Positions 22,836-31,746 are shown, numbered from the stretch's first letter. The stretch is 64,000 bases of DNA from PFJX01 sp963713085 (GCA_963713085.1 CAVQKQ010000010.1:1-64000), one strand, 5' to 3'. Program-made: numbers and translations. The notes: generated from the letters alone by a model not told the origin.

Positions 22836-23720
22836 GTGCATCCCAAATATTACGCCTTGCGCCGCGTCAACCCATACCGCGGTGTGGCCCAGATCGTGGA
22901 AGTCGGCGACGCAACCGCGCGCAGCCAGGACGGCGTTACCTGGCACTTGCGGGCGGACGACGGCTCAGGATTGGTGCGTCCGGTGGGGGTATGGGTGGAG
23001 GGGGAGGGGTTCAAGCTGGGTCAGCCTGGTGGGCTTGGAGATCTGATCGCGGCCCTGGAAACATCCCCCCCGCTCCCTTTTCCAATATTTGATACCCAGG
23101 AGTTGTGGCTGCTCGACCGGGAGCACGGCCTGCCCCTGGCGCTGCTCGCCACCGAACGCGCCGGAGTGCGGCGCGGCGAGCAGCCGGACCCGGAGTGGCT
23201 TCCCTTCGTGAAAAGCTACACCGGTTTCCACTCGCCGACCCTGGCCCGGCGGGATGCCACCGCCGCCTCGGGCGTGCGGCACAAGGACACCCTGGCGCGC
23301 TGGGTCAACCAGGCCGCGCGGCCCCATCCCATGGCCCAGTGGTTCAACCGGGACCAGGACGGCGCGGGTACCGGCGGCCCGGGTCTGCGACTACCCTATG
23401 AATGGCGCAGCCGCCAGATGCCGGCCGAAGCATTTCCAGAACTGCTGGTGAGGGAAACAGGCAATAGTCGACTGGAACAGTCGGTTATTGACGATTATCA
23501 TGCGTGGCTGGCGCCATTGCTCTTGCTATGGCCCCGACTGAGCAGTGAAACCCGCGCGCGGCTGGAGTTGCAGGCCTGCGACCATCCCCAGTGGCTGGCA
23601 CGGATCCATCGCCTGCTGCCGATCCAGTTGGATCCGGCCCGCATCCGCGCCGCCCTGGTGGCGGCTCGCCTGGAACAGGCCCGGATGGACGCGGGTAATA
23701 TGGACCCCCCTTGGCAATGA
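22836..23720 (+). CDS. Conserved hypothetical protein
   Basis: 294 residues from GTG 22836. It starts MHPKYYALRRVNPYRGVAQIVEVGDATARS and contains HGLPLALLATER and a C-terminal helical part (LELQACDHPQWLARIHRLLPIQLDPARI). No signal peptide or membrane segment. It lies directly before a MoxR ATPase/VWA pair, but 21 bp and a different style separate them; a link is not shown. Function not recognised. Confidence 0.75.
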   Translation: MHPKYYALRRVNPYRGVAQIVEVGDATARSQDGVTWHLRADDGSGLVRPVGVWVEGEGFKLGQPGGLGDLIAALETSPPLPFPIFDTQELWLLDREHGLPLALLATERAGVRRGEQPDPEWLPFVKSYTGFHSPTLARRDATAASGVRHKDTLARWVNQAARPHPMAQWFNRDQDGAGTGGPGLRLPYEWRSRQMPAEAFPELLVRETGNSRLEQSVIDDYHAWLAPLLLLWPRLSSETRARLELQACDHPQWLARIHRLLPIQLDPARIRAALVAARLEQARMDAGNMDPPWQ

Positions 23721-23741
23721 CTTGAACTTTGGTTGATACGC

Positions 23742-24791
23742 ATGCGCCCCTCCCACATCGAAACCATCCTCGACCGCGAATTCGGCAGTTGTCTTGCCGG
23801 CCAGCACACCCCTGTCATGCTCTGGGGACCGCCCGGGGTGGGCAAGTCCCAAATCATTGCCGGCATCGCCCGCATGCGCGGGGTGCCCCTCATCGACCTG
23901 CGCCTGTCCCAGATGGAGCCCACCGACCTGCGCGGCATCCCGTTCCGCAAGGACAATAACGTGGAGTGGTCGGTGCCCGCCATGCTGCCGGATGCCCGGC
24001 GCCACGGCGACGCCGGCATCCTGTTCCTGGACGAGATCAACGCGGCGCCGCCCACGGTGTCCGCCGCCGCCTACCAGCTGATCCTGGACCGGAAACTGGG
24101 GGAATACGCGATCCCCGACGGCTGGGCCATCTTCGCCGCCGGAAACCGCCAGGGCGACCGGGGTGTCACCTACGCCATGCCCGCACCCCTGGCAAACCGC
24201 TTCACCCACTACGAGGTGGAGGCCAACCTGGACGACTGGGTGAGCTGGGCCCTCAATCACGGCATCGACGAGCGCATCCTGGGTTTCCTGCGGTTCCGGC
24301 CCGACCTCCTGTTCAACTACGACGCCGCCCATAACCCGGTGGCCTTCCCCAGCCCCCGCTCATGGGAATACGCACACCGCGCCCTGCAGAAATTCGGCGA
24401 CCGGCCCGACCTGCTCGCGGACGCCCTCCAGGCCTGCGTGGGCCAGGCCTGTGGCGTGGAGTTGAAGGCCTTCATCGACAACCTGGAGAACCTGCCGGAT
24501 ATCGACGGCATCCTGGACGGCAGCGTCTCCGAGGTGCCCAGGGGCATCGACCTGCAGTACGGCGTCGCGGCGGCCCTGGTGCGGCGCGCCAGGGAACACG
24601 CGGGTGACCAGGCCAAGCTCAGCAACATCCTGAGATATGCCCGGCGCTATCCCCAGCGGGAGATGGGCGTCATGCTGGTCACCGACCTGCACCGTGCCGT
24701 GGGCAAGCCCCTGTTCGCCGTGCCGGAGTTCGTGGATTGGGCCAACAGCGTGGCGGAACTGATGCTCTACGACTTCAAGCCAACGGCTTGA
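23742..24791 (+). CDS. MoxR-family AAA+ ATPase
   Basis: 349 residues from ATG 23742 (in-frame TTG 23733 also possible). Walker A WGPPGVGKSQ (about 29-38), Walker B GILFLDEINAA, sensor 1 IFAAGNRQ and an arginine-finger region PLANRFTHYE. MoxR proteins usually act with a VWA partner as chaperones that fit metal cofactors or activate enzymes. The next gene encodes such a partner, 40 bp downstream, and soxYZ follows. Confidence 0.9.
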   Translation: MRPSHIETILDREFGSCLAGQHTPVMLWGPPGVGKSQIIAGIARMRGVPLIDLRLSQMEPTDLRGIPFRKDNNVEWSVPAMLPDARRHGDAGILFLDEINAAPPTVSAAAYQLILDRKLGEYAIPDGWAIFAAGNRQGDRGVTYAMPAPLANRFTHYEVEANLDDWVSWALNHGIDERILGFLRFRPDLLFNYDAAHNPVAFPSPRSWEYAHRALQKFGDRPDLLADALQACVGQACGVELKAFIDNLENLPDIDGILDGSVSEVPRGIDLQYGVAAALVRRAREHAGDQAKLSNILRYARRYPQREMGVMLVTDLHRAVGKPLFAVPEFVDWANSVAELMLYDFKPTA

Positions 24792-24831
24792 ATGCGGCAC
24801 GGTGTGAGGACTGAGGCGTGAAAGAATAGTT

Positions 24832-26115
24832 GTGAAAGAAGACCTGTCCGCCCTGGAAACCAAGCTGGCCGCAGCCCGCACCCGGCTGATCCTGGAGAAG
24901 CCCTTTCTGGGCTCCCTGGTCATGCACCTGCCCCTGAAGGCGGCGGACCCCAAGTGGTGCGAGACCACGGCCACCGATGCCCGCAACTTCTATTTCAATC
25001 CGGGCTACATCGCCCGCCTGACCCTGGAGCAGACCCAGTTCGTACTGGCCCACGAGGCCATGCATTGCGCACTGTCCCATTTCGCCCGCCGCAACCACCG
25101 CCAGAAGCACCGCTGGGACGTGGCCTGCGATTATGCGGTGAACATGATCCTGGACGAAGAGCGCATGCAGGGCCCGGAAAACGCCCTGATGAGCGCGGCC
25201 TACCGGGGTTTGACGGCGGAGGAGATCTATCCCCTGCTGCACCAGGACCCGCCCGAGCAGACCCAGGACAAGCACCTGTTCGACAACGAGCCCTCCTCGG
25301 AGGGTGGCGAGGGAGAGCCCCAGGAGCAGTCCGAGTCCCAGGACCAGCGGGACGGCCAGAGCGGGGAGTCGGAACCGGAACAACCGGATGACCAAACAGA
25401 AAAGGGCGACCAGACGGAGCAGGACGAGGCGGAAAGCGAGCCCCAACAAGCCGGCGCCCGACAGGAAGCGCCGCCACCGCCCGCCGACCCGGACAAGCTG
25501 GACGAGCAATGGAAGAGCCGCCTTGCCGCCGCCGCCCAGGCCGCCCGCCAGGCCGGCAAGCTGTCCCAGTCCCTGATGCGTTTCGTCGACGATCTGCTCT
25601 CACCGCAGTTGCCCTGGCGCGCCTTGCTGGCCCGCTACATGATGAACGCGGCCCGGGACGACTACAGCTTCCAGCGCACCTCCCGGCGCGAAAGCGACGC
25701 CCTGATGCCGCGCCTCTACAGCCAGAGCGTCAATGCGGTGGTGGCGCTGGATACCAGCGGCTCGGTCAGCGAGGACGAATTGCGCGAGTTCCTGTCCGAG
25801 ATCGACGCCCTCAAAGCACAGGTCCGGGCCAGCGTGACCCTGCACGCCTGCGACGACAAGCTGGATCCCCACGGCCCCTGGCATTTCGCCATGTGGGAGG
25901 CGCTGGACCTGCCGGAGGAGATATCTGGCGGTGGCGGCACGGACTTCCGGCCGGTGTTCGAATGGGTCGAGCGGGATCGCATCGGCCCGGACTTGCTGGT
26001 GTATTTCACCGATGCCCAGGGAAGGTTCCCGGCAACCGAACCTCCATATCCGGTGGTGTGGCTGGTGAAGGGTAAAGCGGGTGTTCCCTTCGGAATTCGC
26101 ATCCAGCTCAACTGA
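24832..26115 (+). CDS. VWA/metallopeptidase-like partner of the MoxR ATPase (DUF2201)
   Basis: 427 residues, GTG start. N-terminal zinc-peptidase-like block VLAHEAMHCALSHFARR (HExxH variant HEAMH) with DVACDYAVNMILD; an acidic low-complexity linker (about 140-215, many E/Q/D); and a C-terminal VWA domain with MIDAS text VALDTSGSVSEDEL. This is the DUF2201 architecture usually found next to MoxR ATPases. Together the pair probably remodels a client enzyme; the client is unknown. Confidence 0.88.
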   Translation: MKEDLSALETKLAAARTRLILEKPFLGSLVMHLPLKAADPKWCETTATDARNFYFNPGYIARLTLEQTQFVLAHEAMHCALSHFARRNHRQKHRWDVACDYAVNMILDEERMQGPENALMSAAYRGLTAEEIYPLLHQDPPEQTQDKHLFDNEPSSEGGEGEPQEQSESQDQRDGQSGESEPEQPDDQTEKGDQTEQDEAESEPQQAGARQEAPPPPADPDKLDEQWKSRLAAAAQAARQAGKLSQSLMRFVDDLLSPQLPWRALLARYMMNAARDDYSFQRTSRRESDALMPRLYSQSVNAVVALDTSGSVSEDELREFLSEIDALKAQVRASVTLHACDDKLDPHGPWHFAMWEALDLPEEISGGGGTDFRPVFEWVERDRIGPDLLVYFTDAQGRFPATEPPYPVVWLVKGKAGVPFGIRIQLN

Positions 26116-26219
26116 AAAAATTGCGTTAAGGCATGAAAAATACCGGGAAAGCCATGACAAATCCCCGGATTTCGTGTCAATGTTGCGCCCTGCTTGTGCC
26201 GGTGCAATGTTCTGCGGCC

Positions 26220-26267
26220 ATATGGTTGGGTCATTTGGTTGAAAAATATGGTTGGAATATATCAACC
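26220..26267 (+). promoter_or_regulatory. Direct and inverted repeats upstream of soxY
   Basis: ATATGGTTGG occurs at 26220-26229 and 26246-26255, 26 bp apart. The second copy begins an inverted repeat GGTTG-N8-CAACC (26250-26267). The 275-bp gap before soxY (26116-26390) has no other gene. This could be an operator for a sulfur-responsive regulator; no regulator gene is nearby. Confidence 0.35.
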
Positions 26268-26390
26268 GTTGCGGTGCACCGGATCGACTGGATGGGCGTT
26301 TTGATAAATGCTCGTTGGCTTCTCGTCGTAACCGGGCCGAAAGGGCCGGGGCGGGCAAAACGTGGACCGTTTCTAAATGGAGATAAGTGC

Positions 26391-26858
26391 ATGAACAACA
26401 TTCGTAGAAGTGTGCTGAAAGGTGCAGGGGCGGCCGGGGCCGTGAGCGTGGCGGTGGCGGCGGGGCTGCTGACGCCGACATCGGCCTTTGCGGCCTGGAA
26501 CAAGGCCGGCTTTGAAGCCAGGGATTTGTCTGGGGCGCTGGGTGGCGTGGGCGCCTCCAACGCGTCGGCGAGCGGCGACATCACGGTGAAGGCCCCCGAC
26601 ATTGCCGAGAACGGCGCGGTGGTGCCCGTGGAGATCACCTCCAACATCCCTGGCACGGACCACATCATCATCCTGGGCGAAAAGAACGTGCAGCCGCTGA
26701 TCGCCGACTTCGAGCTGTCGAACGGCGCGGAAGGCTTCATCTCCACGCGGATCAAGATGGCCAGCACGGCGAACGTGACGGCGATCGTGAAAGCCGGGGG
26801 CAAGGTCTACAAGGCCTCGAAGGAAGTGAAGGTCACCATCGGCGGCTGCGGCGGCTGA
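26391..26858 (+). CDS. soxY: Sulfur-carrier protein SoxY
   Basis: 155 residues. Twin-arginine signal RRSVLKGAGAAGAVSVAVAAGLL with cleavage after about AFA; the C-terminal GGCGG tail carries the cysteine on which sulfur intermediates of thiosulfate oxidation are bound. It would be exported folded together with SoxZ. The gene pair soxYZ stands alone: no soxXA, soxB or soxCD lie within the window, so they must be elsewhere or replaced by other sulfur enzymes. GGAG lies before ATG 26391. Confidence 0.97.
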   Translation: MNNIRRSVLKGAGAAGAVSVAVAAGLLTPTSAFAAWNKAGFEARDLSGALGGVGASNASASGDITVKAPDIAENGAVVPVEITSNIPGTDHIIILGEKNVQPLIADFELSNGAEGFISTRIKMASTANVTAIVKAGGKVYKASKEVKVTIGGCGG

Positions 26859-26909
26859 GCGAAGCCCGAGCCCCGAAAGCAACCCGACAAGACAGACAGG
26901 AGAAGCAAG

Positions 26910-27224
26910 ATGGCAGAACCGATGAAGATCCGCGCCTCGATGAGCGGAGACGTAGCCGAAGTGAAGTGCCTGATGAACCACCCGATGGACACGGGCTTTG
27001 TGAAGAGCTCGAAGACGGGTCAGCTGATCCCGGCGCACCACATCACCAACGTGGTGGCGACGGTGGGCGGGAAGACGGTGCTGGACGCGCAGTGGGGCGG
27101 CGGCATCTCGAAGAACCCGTACCTGGCGTTCAAGGTGAAGGGTGCCAAGGCCGGGGACAAGGTGACGATCGCCTGGGAAGACAACACCGGCGACAAGAAC
27201 TCCGCCGAAGCCACCATCGGCTGA
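26910..27224 (+). CDS. soxZ: Sulfur-oxidation protein SoxZ
   Basis: 104 residues, the usual length, no signal peptide (carried out with SoxY). MKIRASMSGDVAEVKCLMNHPMDTGF, IPAHHITNVVATVGGKTVLDAQWGGGISKNPYLAFKV is typical SoxZ. It starts 51 bp after soxY with GACAGGAG upstream, and is followed after 16 bp by a strong terminator. Confidence 0.97.
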   Translation: MAEPMKIRASMSGDVAEVKCLMNHPMDTGFVKSSKTGQLIPAHHITNVVATVGGKTVLDAQWGGGISKNPYLAFKVKGAKAGDKVTIAWEDNTGDKNSAEATIG

Positions 27225-27240
27225 GTCTTTCCCACCTGAA

Positions 27241-27269
27241 AAAAGCCGGACCTGGGTCCGGCTTTTTTT
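27241..27269 (+). terminator. Intrinsic terminator after soxYZ
   Basis: Stem AAAAGCCGGACC / GGTCCGGCTTTT with a 4-base loop region and a run of seven T. The stem is symmetric with A and T runs, so it may also serve the converging gene on the other strand. Confidence 0.92.
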
Positions 27270-27277
27270 ATCGCTTC

Positions 27278-27916
27278 CTAGGCACCCTCGCCGACGAACG
27301 GGTTGGTCCGGCGTTCCTGGCCGAATGTGCCCATGGGCCCGTGGCCGGGGATGAACGCCACGTCGTCGCCCAAGGGAAACAGCTTGGCGCGGATGCTGTG
27401 GATCAATGCCCGGTGGTCGCCCCGGGGAAAGTCGGTGCGGCCGATGCTGCCTTTGAACAGGACATCGCCGACGAAGGCATGGCGGCTCAGGGGTTCGAAG
27501 AACACCACATGGCCCGGCGTGTGGCCGGGGCAGTGGATAACCTGAAGCCGGATATCTCCCAGCGAGACCGTGTCGCCATCGTCCAGCCAGTGGTCCGGGC
27601 GGAACGGGGCGCTGGGGGGGAAACCGAACATCTGGGCCTGGGTCGGCAACAGGTCCAGCCAGAAGGCGTCTGCCTCTTGGGGGCCGTAGATGGGGAGTTG
27701 CCGTAACCTGGCCAGTTCCGGGGTGCCGCCCACATGGTCCAGGTGGGCATGGGTGAGCAGGAGCTTCTCCAGGGTGACGCCGGCCTTGTCCACGGCGGCC
27801 AGCAGGTCGTCGACATCGCCGCCGGGATCGATCAAGGCCGCGCGGCCGGTGTTTTCGCACCAGACCAGTGAGCAATTCTGCTGGTATGGGGTGACGGGGT
27901 GGATGGAAAATCGCAT
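27278..27916 (-). CDS. Metallo-beta-lactamase-fold hydrolase (glyoxalase II/YcbL-like)
   Basis: 212 residues. THAHLDHVGG is the HxHxDH zinc motif; later ligands are HCPGHTPGHVVF, GDVLFKGSIGRTD and PGHGPMGTFGQER. Size and text fit YcbL-type type II glyoxalases, which split S-D-lactoylglutathione or similar thioesters. Convergent with soxYZ, sharing the terminator. Confidence 0.9.
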   Translation of the reverse strand: MRFSIHPVTPYQQNCSLVWCENTGRAALIDPGGDVDDLLAAVDKAGVTLEKLLLTHAHLDHVGGTPELARLRQLPIYGPQEADAFWLDLLPTQAQMFGFPPSAPFRPDHWLDDGDTVSLGDIRLQVIHCPGHTPGHVVFFEPLSRHAFVGDVLFKGSIGRTDFPRGDHRALIHSIRAKLFPLGDDVAFIPGHGPMGTFGQERRTNPFVGEGA

Positions 27917-27951
27917 GGCGCGAGTATAGCGAGGGAAGGCGGGGAGTCACG

Positions 27952-28398
27952 GTGATCGGTCTGTTGCAGCGAGTCAGCGAAGCGGCGGTGTTGGTGGGCG
28001 GCCGGATGACAGGCGAGATCGGCCCGGGCCTCCTGGTGTTCGTCGCAATAGAGAAGGGCGACGGCGAGGCCCAGGCGGACCGCCTGCTGGATCGCCTGCT
28101 GAGCTACCGGGTGTTCGCCGACGGCGCGGGCCGGATGAATCTGGACCTGCGGCAGATGGGCGGCGGCCTGCTCCTGGTGTCCCAGTTCACGTTGGCGGCG
28201 GATACCCACAAGGGCACCCGGCCCAGTTTCTCCTCCGCTGCGCCGCCGGATCTGGGGCGGCGCCTGTTCCAATACCTGGTGGACCGGGCGCGCCGCCTGC
28301 ACCCCAAGTTGGCGACGGGTGAATACGGCGCGGACATGCAAGTGAGCCTGGTGAACGACGGCCCGGTGACCTTCTGGCTTCAGGTCAGGAACGGGTAG
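27952..28398 (+). CDS. dtd: D-aminoacyl-tRNA deacylase
   Basis: 148 residues from GTG 27952. Dtd hallmarks: SQFTL (active-site side) and the late N-x-GPVTFWLQV (GP gate). It removes D-amino acids and glycine wrongly attached to tRNA. Divergent from the hydrolase gene at 27916; its end overlaps the ene-reductase gene tail to tail by 19 bp. Confidence 0.96.
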   Translation: MIGLLQRVSEAAVLVGGRMTGEIGPGLLVFVAIEKGDGEAQADRLLDRLLSYRVFADGAGRMNLDLRQMGGGLLLVSQFTLAADTHKGTRPSFSSAAPPDLGRRLFQYLVDRARRLHPKLATGEYGADMQVSLVNDGPVTFWLQVRNG

Positions 28399-29456
28399 TC
28401 GGTGTAGCCCTGTTCGCCGCCGCCATAGAAGGTGGCCGGGTCCGGTGTATTCAGGGGCGCATTGCGGCGAAAGCGTTCAGGCAGGTCGGGATTGGCGATG
28501 AAGGGAACCCCGAAGGCGACCAGGTCCGCCTTGCCTTCCCGGATGACGGCGCTGGCCCTGGCTTTGTCGTAGCCCCCGTTGGTCATGAAGATGCCGTGCC
28601 AGATCCCGCGCAACGCCAGCGGATCGAAATAGGGGCCGGCGGCCCCGGGGGTGTCCTTGCCCAGTTCCGTCACGTGCAGGTAGGCCAGGTCGTAGCGGTT
28701 GAGCAGTTCCGTCACCCGAAAGAAGGTGGTTTCCGGATCGGAATCGCGCATGTCGTTGAATGGATTGATCGGCGACAGCCGCACGGCGACCCGACGCTCG
28801 CCCCACACCCCGCATGCCGCGTCCAGGACCTCCAGCAGCAGCCGTGCGCGGTTGTCGATGCTGTCACCGTAGGCATCGTTGCGCCGGTTGCTTCCATCCC
28901 GCAGGAACTCGTCCAGCAGGTAGCCGTTGGCGGCGTGGATCTCGACGCCGTTGAAGCCCGCGGACAAGGCGTTCATGGCCGCGACGCGGTAGGCCGAGAC
29001 AATGCCGGGCAGCTCATCGGTTTCCAGGGCGCGCGGAGTGATAAACGCCTTGGATCCGTGGTAGGTGGATGCCTCGCCGGCCGGTTTGATGGCCGAGGGC
29101 GCGACCGGCGGTTGGCCATCGGCCTGAAGGTCCGGGTGGGAGATTCGGCCCACATGCCACAGTTGGCAGAACATCTTGCCGCCGGCCCCATGGACCGCGC
29201 CGGCAACTTCGGCCCAGCCGGCCGTCTGGGCGCCGTTCCAAATCCCGGGGGTGAAGGGGTAGCCCACCGCTTGTGGCGAGATGCAGGTGGCCTCGCTGAT
29301 GATCAGGCCGGCGCCCGCCCGTTGTCGGTAATACTCGGTGTTCAATGGCTGGGGTATGCCTTCGCGGCTGGAACGATTGCGCGTCAACGGGGCCATTACC
29401 AAGCGGTTGTTGAGGGTATGGGGGCCGATATCGAGGGTGCTGAACAGGGTCTGCAT
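28380..29456 (-). CDS. nemA: Old yellow enzyme-family ene-reductase (NemA-like)
   Basis: 358 residues. FMN TIM barrel with NRLVMAPLTRNRSS, QLWHVGRISHP, the active-site block FNGVEIHAANGYLLDEFLRDGSNRRNDAYGDSIDNRARLLLEV and PDLVAFGVPFIANPDLPERF. This is the classical OYE class that reduces activated C=C bonds, nitro compounds or nitrate esters with NAD(P)H. The symbol is by similarity to N-ethylmaleimide reductase. Confidence 0.92.
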   Translation of the reverse strand: MQTLFSTLDIGPHTLNNRLVMAPLTRNRSSREGIPQPLNTEYYRQRAGAGLIISEATCISPQAVGYPFTPGIWNGAQTAGWAEVAGAVHGAGGKMFCQLWHVGRISHPDLQADGQPPVAPSAIKPAGEASTYHGSKAFITPRALETDELPGIVSAYRVAAMNALSAGFNGVEIHAANGYLLDEFLRDGSNRRNDAYGDSIDNRARLLLEVLDAACGVWGERRVAVRLSPINPFNDMRDSDPETTFFRVTELLNRYDLAYLHVTELGKDTPGAAGPYFDPLALRGIWHGIFMTNGGYDKARASAVIREGKADLVAFGVPFIANPDLPERFRRNAPLNTPDPATFYGGGEQGYTDYPFLT

Positions 29457-29530
29457 GGCTATCAGGCGCGCCTTGGGTATCCGGTGAACGATGCGTTAGC
29501 CTATCGCCCTTGAACACATCGCGCCATCCC

Positions 29531-30178
29531 ATGAATCCGCCCACGCCGCCCACCGCATTCCTGGCCATTTCCAACCAGTGTCCCCACTGCCAGTCGGTTC
29601 TGGCCGGGTTGGTCGAATTGGTGAAGCAGGGGCGCATCGGTCGTCTGGAAATCATGAATATCCAGGCCCAGGCCGAGCAGGCACGGGAAATGGGGATTCG
29701 ATCCGTGCCCTGGATACGCATCGGGCCCTTCGAACTCACCGGCGCCCATTCCCCGGCCGAGTTGGCGACCTGGGTGGACAGGGCCGGCGAGCCGCAAGGC
29801 TTGGCCGATGCCTTTCATGACCTGCTCAAGCAGGGCCGCCTGAGTCAGGTGCTGGTCATGATCAGGCAGGACCCAAGCCGGCTGGCCGCGGTATTGCCGA
29901 TCCTGGCCAATCCCGAAGCGAGCATCAATGTGCGCCTGGGGGCCGGCGCGGTGTTCGAGGAATATGCCGGTACCGCCGCCTTGGCGTCGTTGGTACCCGC
30001 GCTGGTCGGGCTGGCGGGGCATGGCGATGCCCGAATCCGGGCCGATGCCTGTTATTGCCTGGGATTGTCCAGGCATGAGTCGGCCAGGCAGGCCCTGACG
30101 TCCGGCTTGAAGGATATGGATGGGGAGGTAAGGGAGATCGCCGCCGAGGCGCTCGAGGCCCTGGAACTGCACCACTGA
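29531..30178 (+). CDS. Thioredoxin-like domain fused to HEAT repeats
   Basis: 215 residues from ATG 29531; TTG 29510 would add seven. The N-terminal thioredoxin-like part has CPHC (AISNQCPHCQSVLAGLVELV) and the cis-Pro loop GIRSVPWI. From about residue 130 there are alpha-helical repeats like HEAT (INVRLGAGAVFEEYAG, ARIRADACYCLGLSRHESARQAL, DMDGEVREIAAEALEAL). No signal peptide, so cytoplasmic. The combination suggests a scaffolded redox protein, substrate unknown. Divergent from the ene-reductase. Confidence 0.75.
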   Translation: MNPPTPPTAFLAISNQCPHCQSVLAGLVELVKQGRIGRLEIMNIQAQAEQAREMGIRSVPWIRIGPFELTGAHSPAELATWVDRAGEPQGLADAFHDLLKQGRLSQVLVMIRQDPSRLAAVLPILANPEASINVRLGAGAVFEEYAGTAALASLVPALVGLAGHGDARIRADACYCLGLSRHESARQALTSGLKDMDGEVREIAAEALEALELHH

Positions 30179-30256
30179 TCAGCCCATCTGGGTAGCGGCC
30201 GGCATCCCGTAGGTGATGCTGAGGTACGCGCTATCCTATTGAGTACATTGAACTAA

Positions 30257-30285
30257 TTGACAATATTAGTAAATAAGAACATTAT
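30257..30285 (+). promoter_or_regulatory. Sigma-70-like promoter before the cytochrome operon
   Basis: TTGACA (30257-30262), 17-bp spacer, CATTAT (30280-30285, four of six consensus bases), in an unusually AT-rich stretch. It lies 55 bp before the start of the first cytochrome gene. Confidence 0.55.
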
Positions 30286-30339
30286 GCCGCCTATGAATAT
30301 TGGCCTGCTGTTCCCATAACTTGATCTTTGGAGATTGCC

Positions 30340-30732
30340 ATGAAAACCTCGCTCGTTACGCTGTTCGCGGCGCTTCTTGCCGTGTCCGTTTCATCCTTCG
30401 CCGGTGATGCCGCACTTGGCAAGCAAAAGGCCGCCGCGTGCGTCGCCTGCCACGGCAATGACAGCTATCCCGGAATCTTTTTCACCCTGCAACTGGCCGG
30501 ACGCAACGCCGACAAGTTGACGATCAAATCGATGAAGTACAAGACCGGCAAGATCATCCAGCCCATCATGAACATGTCGGTTTCGTTTTTCACCGAAAAG
30601 GACCTCGAGGACATCGCCGCCTACTACCAGTCCCTGGGCAAACCGGCGTTTACGTCACCGCTGATCCATATCAAGACCGACGATGACGAAGACAATGCAC
30701 CGGCCCCCTACGTCTATCCCTACGCGCGGTAA
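30340..30732 (+). CDS. Periplasmic monoheme cytochrome c (c4/c5-like)
   Basis: 130 residues. Signal peptide to about SFA (MKTSLVTLFAALLAVSVSSFAG); heme motif CVACHG; distal Met likely in MNMSVSFF, the usual place before the final helix (EKDLEDIAAYYQSLG). An acidic tail (KTDDDEDNAPAPYVYPYAR) is unusual. First gene of a four-gene unit with b561, SHP-like and diheme cytochromes; it may be the soluble electron donor or acceptor of that set. Confidence 0.88.
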   Translation: MKTSLVTLFAALLAVSVSSFAGDAALGKQKAAACVACHGNDSYPGIFFTLQLAGRNADKLTIKSMKYKTGKIIQPIMNMSVSFFTEKDLEDIAAYYQSLGKPAFTSPLIHIKTDDDEDNAPAPYVYPYAR

Positions 30733-30741
30733 CTCGACAGC

Positions 30742-31359
30742 ATGGGGCGCATGGTTCTGAGCCGGGCCAAGGTTTATGACCCGATCCTCAGGACCATTCA
30801 CGCCTGGAACGGGTTGGCCGTCCTGCTGCTGCTGATAGGCGGCGAGGCGGCCGAATGGCTGAAATTCACGCCTGAGGCGGTTTCCCTCTGGCGATTTCAT
30901 GTCTGGGCCGGCTATGCCCTGATACTCGGGCTGGCGGCCCGCCTGGCCTGGGGCTTGAACGGACCACGCTATGCCCACCTGTCCGAGTTCTGGCAACCCC
31001 ACGCCTGGATCACCGCGCTGCGCACCCGTCGCCTGTTCGTCGAGCCGAACCGACTGGGACATCACCCGCTCGCCGCGGCGGTATTCATTCTTTTTTACCT
31101 GATCCTGCTGATCCTGGCGGCGACGGGCCTGGCCCTGGCCGCGATCGATCAGGGCATCGGACCCCTGTATCCGTGGCTGGGCCACGACGTGGCCATGAAG
31201 GCCTTGTTCAAGGCGCCCCATGCCTTCCTGTATGACTTTGTGCTGGGCTTCGTGGTGCTGCATATCGGGGCGCTGATCCTGCACGAATCGCGCCATGACA
31301 TCCCCATCGCCCAGGCGATGGTGAGCGGTTACCAATACGTGGAGGAGAAGCAAGAGTGA
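30742..31359 (+). CDS. Cytochrome b561-type membrane protein
   Basis: 205 residues. Four membrane helices with heme-ligand histidines in LRTIHAWNGLAV, LWRFHVWAGYALILG, KAPHAFLYDFVLGFVVLHIGALILHESR. It is the b-type subunit that passes electrons between quinol and the SHP/DHC cytochromes in known shp operons. ATG 30742 or 30751 are both possible. Starts 9 bp after the preceding gene and overlaps the next one by 4 bp. Confidence 0.9.
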   Translation: MGRMVLSRAKVYDPILRTIHAWNGLAVLLLLIGGEAAEWLKFTPEAVSLWRFHVWAGYALILGLAARLAWGLNGPRYAHLSEFWQPHAWITALRTRRLFVEPNRLGHHPLAAAVFILFYLILLILAATGLALAAIDQGIGPLYPWLGHDVAMKALFKAPHAFLYDFVLGFVVLHIGALILHESRHDIPIAQAMVSGYQYVEEKQE

Positions 31360-31739
31360 GAAAAGCCCTTTTTCTTACCGCCGCGGTCTCCATGGCCGCC
31401 CAAGCGGACAGTCACCAACAGGTGCTGGCCGGGTTGACCGCCCAGGCGGGGCAGCCTTCCATCAGCCAGGGGGAGAAGCTGTTCCGGGGCAAGTTCAGCG
31501 GCGGTAAATCCGCCGAGTCCTGCACCGATTGCCATAGCCCCGATCCCAGGATACCTGGGCGGCATATCAAGACCCACAAGGTCATCGACCCCATCGCCCC
31601 GGTGGCCAACCGGGACCGCTTCACCGATCCGGCCAAGCTGGAAAAGTGGTTCCGGCGCAATTGTCCCGAGGTGCTGGGCCGCGCCTGCACACCCCAGGAA
31701 AAAGCGGATTTCGCGGCGTACATGATCTCGGTCAAGTGA
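31356..31739 (+). CDS. SHP-like monoheme cytochrome c (DUF1924)
   Basis: 127 residues, GTG start overlapping the previous stop. A short signal (ALFLTAAVSMAAQA) is followed by a heme motif CTDCH (AESCTDCHSPDPRIPGRHIKTHKVIDPIAP). SHP (sphaeroides heme protein) binds O2 or NO at its heme because its sixth ligand can be displaced. The neighbours DHC and b561 are the classical partners, which supports the call. Confidence 0.85.
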   Translation: MRKALFLTAAVSMAAQADSHQQVLAGLTAQAGQPSISQGEKLFRGKFSGGKSAESCTDCHSPDPRIPGRHIKTHKVIDPIAPVANRDRFTDPAKLEKWFRRNCPEVLGRACTPQEKADFAAYMISVK

Positions 31740-31746
31740 GTCTGTA

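Noticed and set aside
26140..26180. CCGGG...CCCGG hairpin after the VWA gene as terminator
   Set aside because: Long loop and no T-run follow it.
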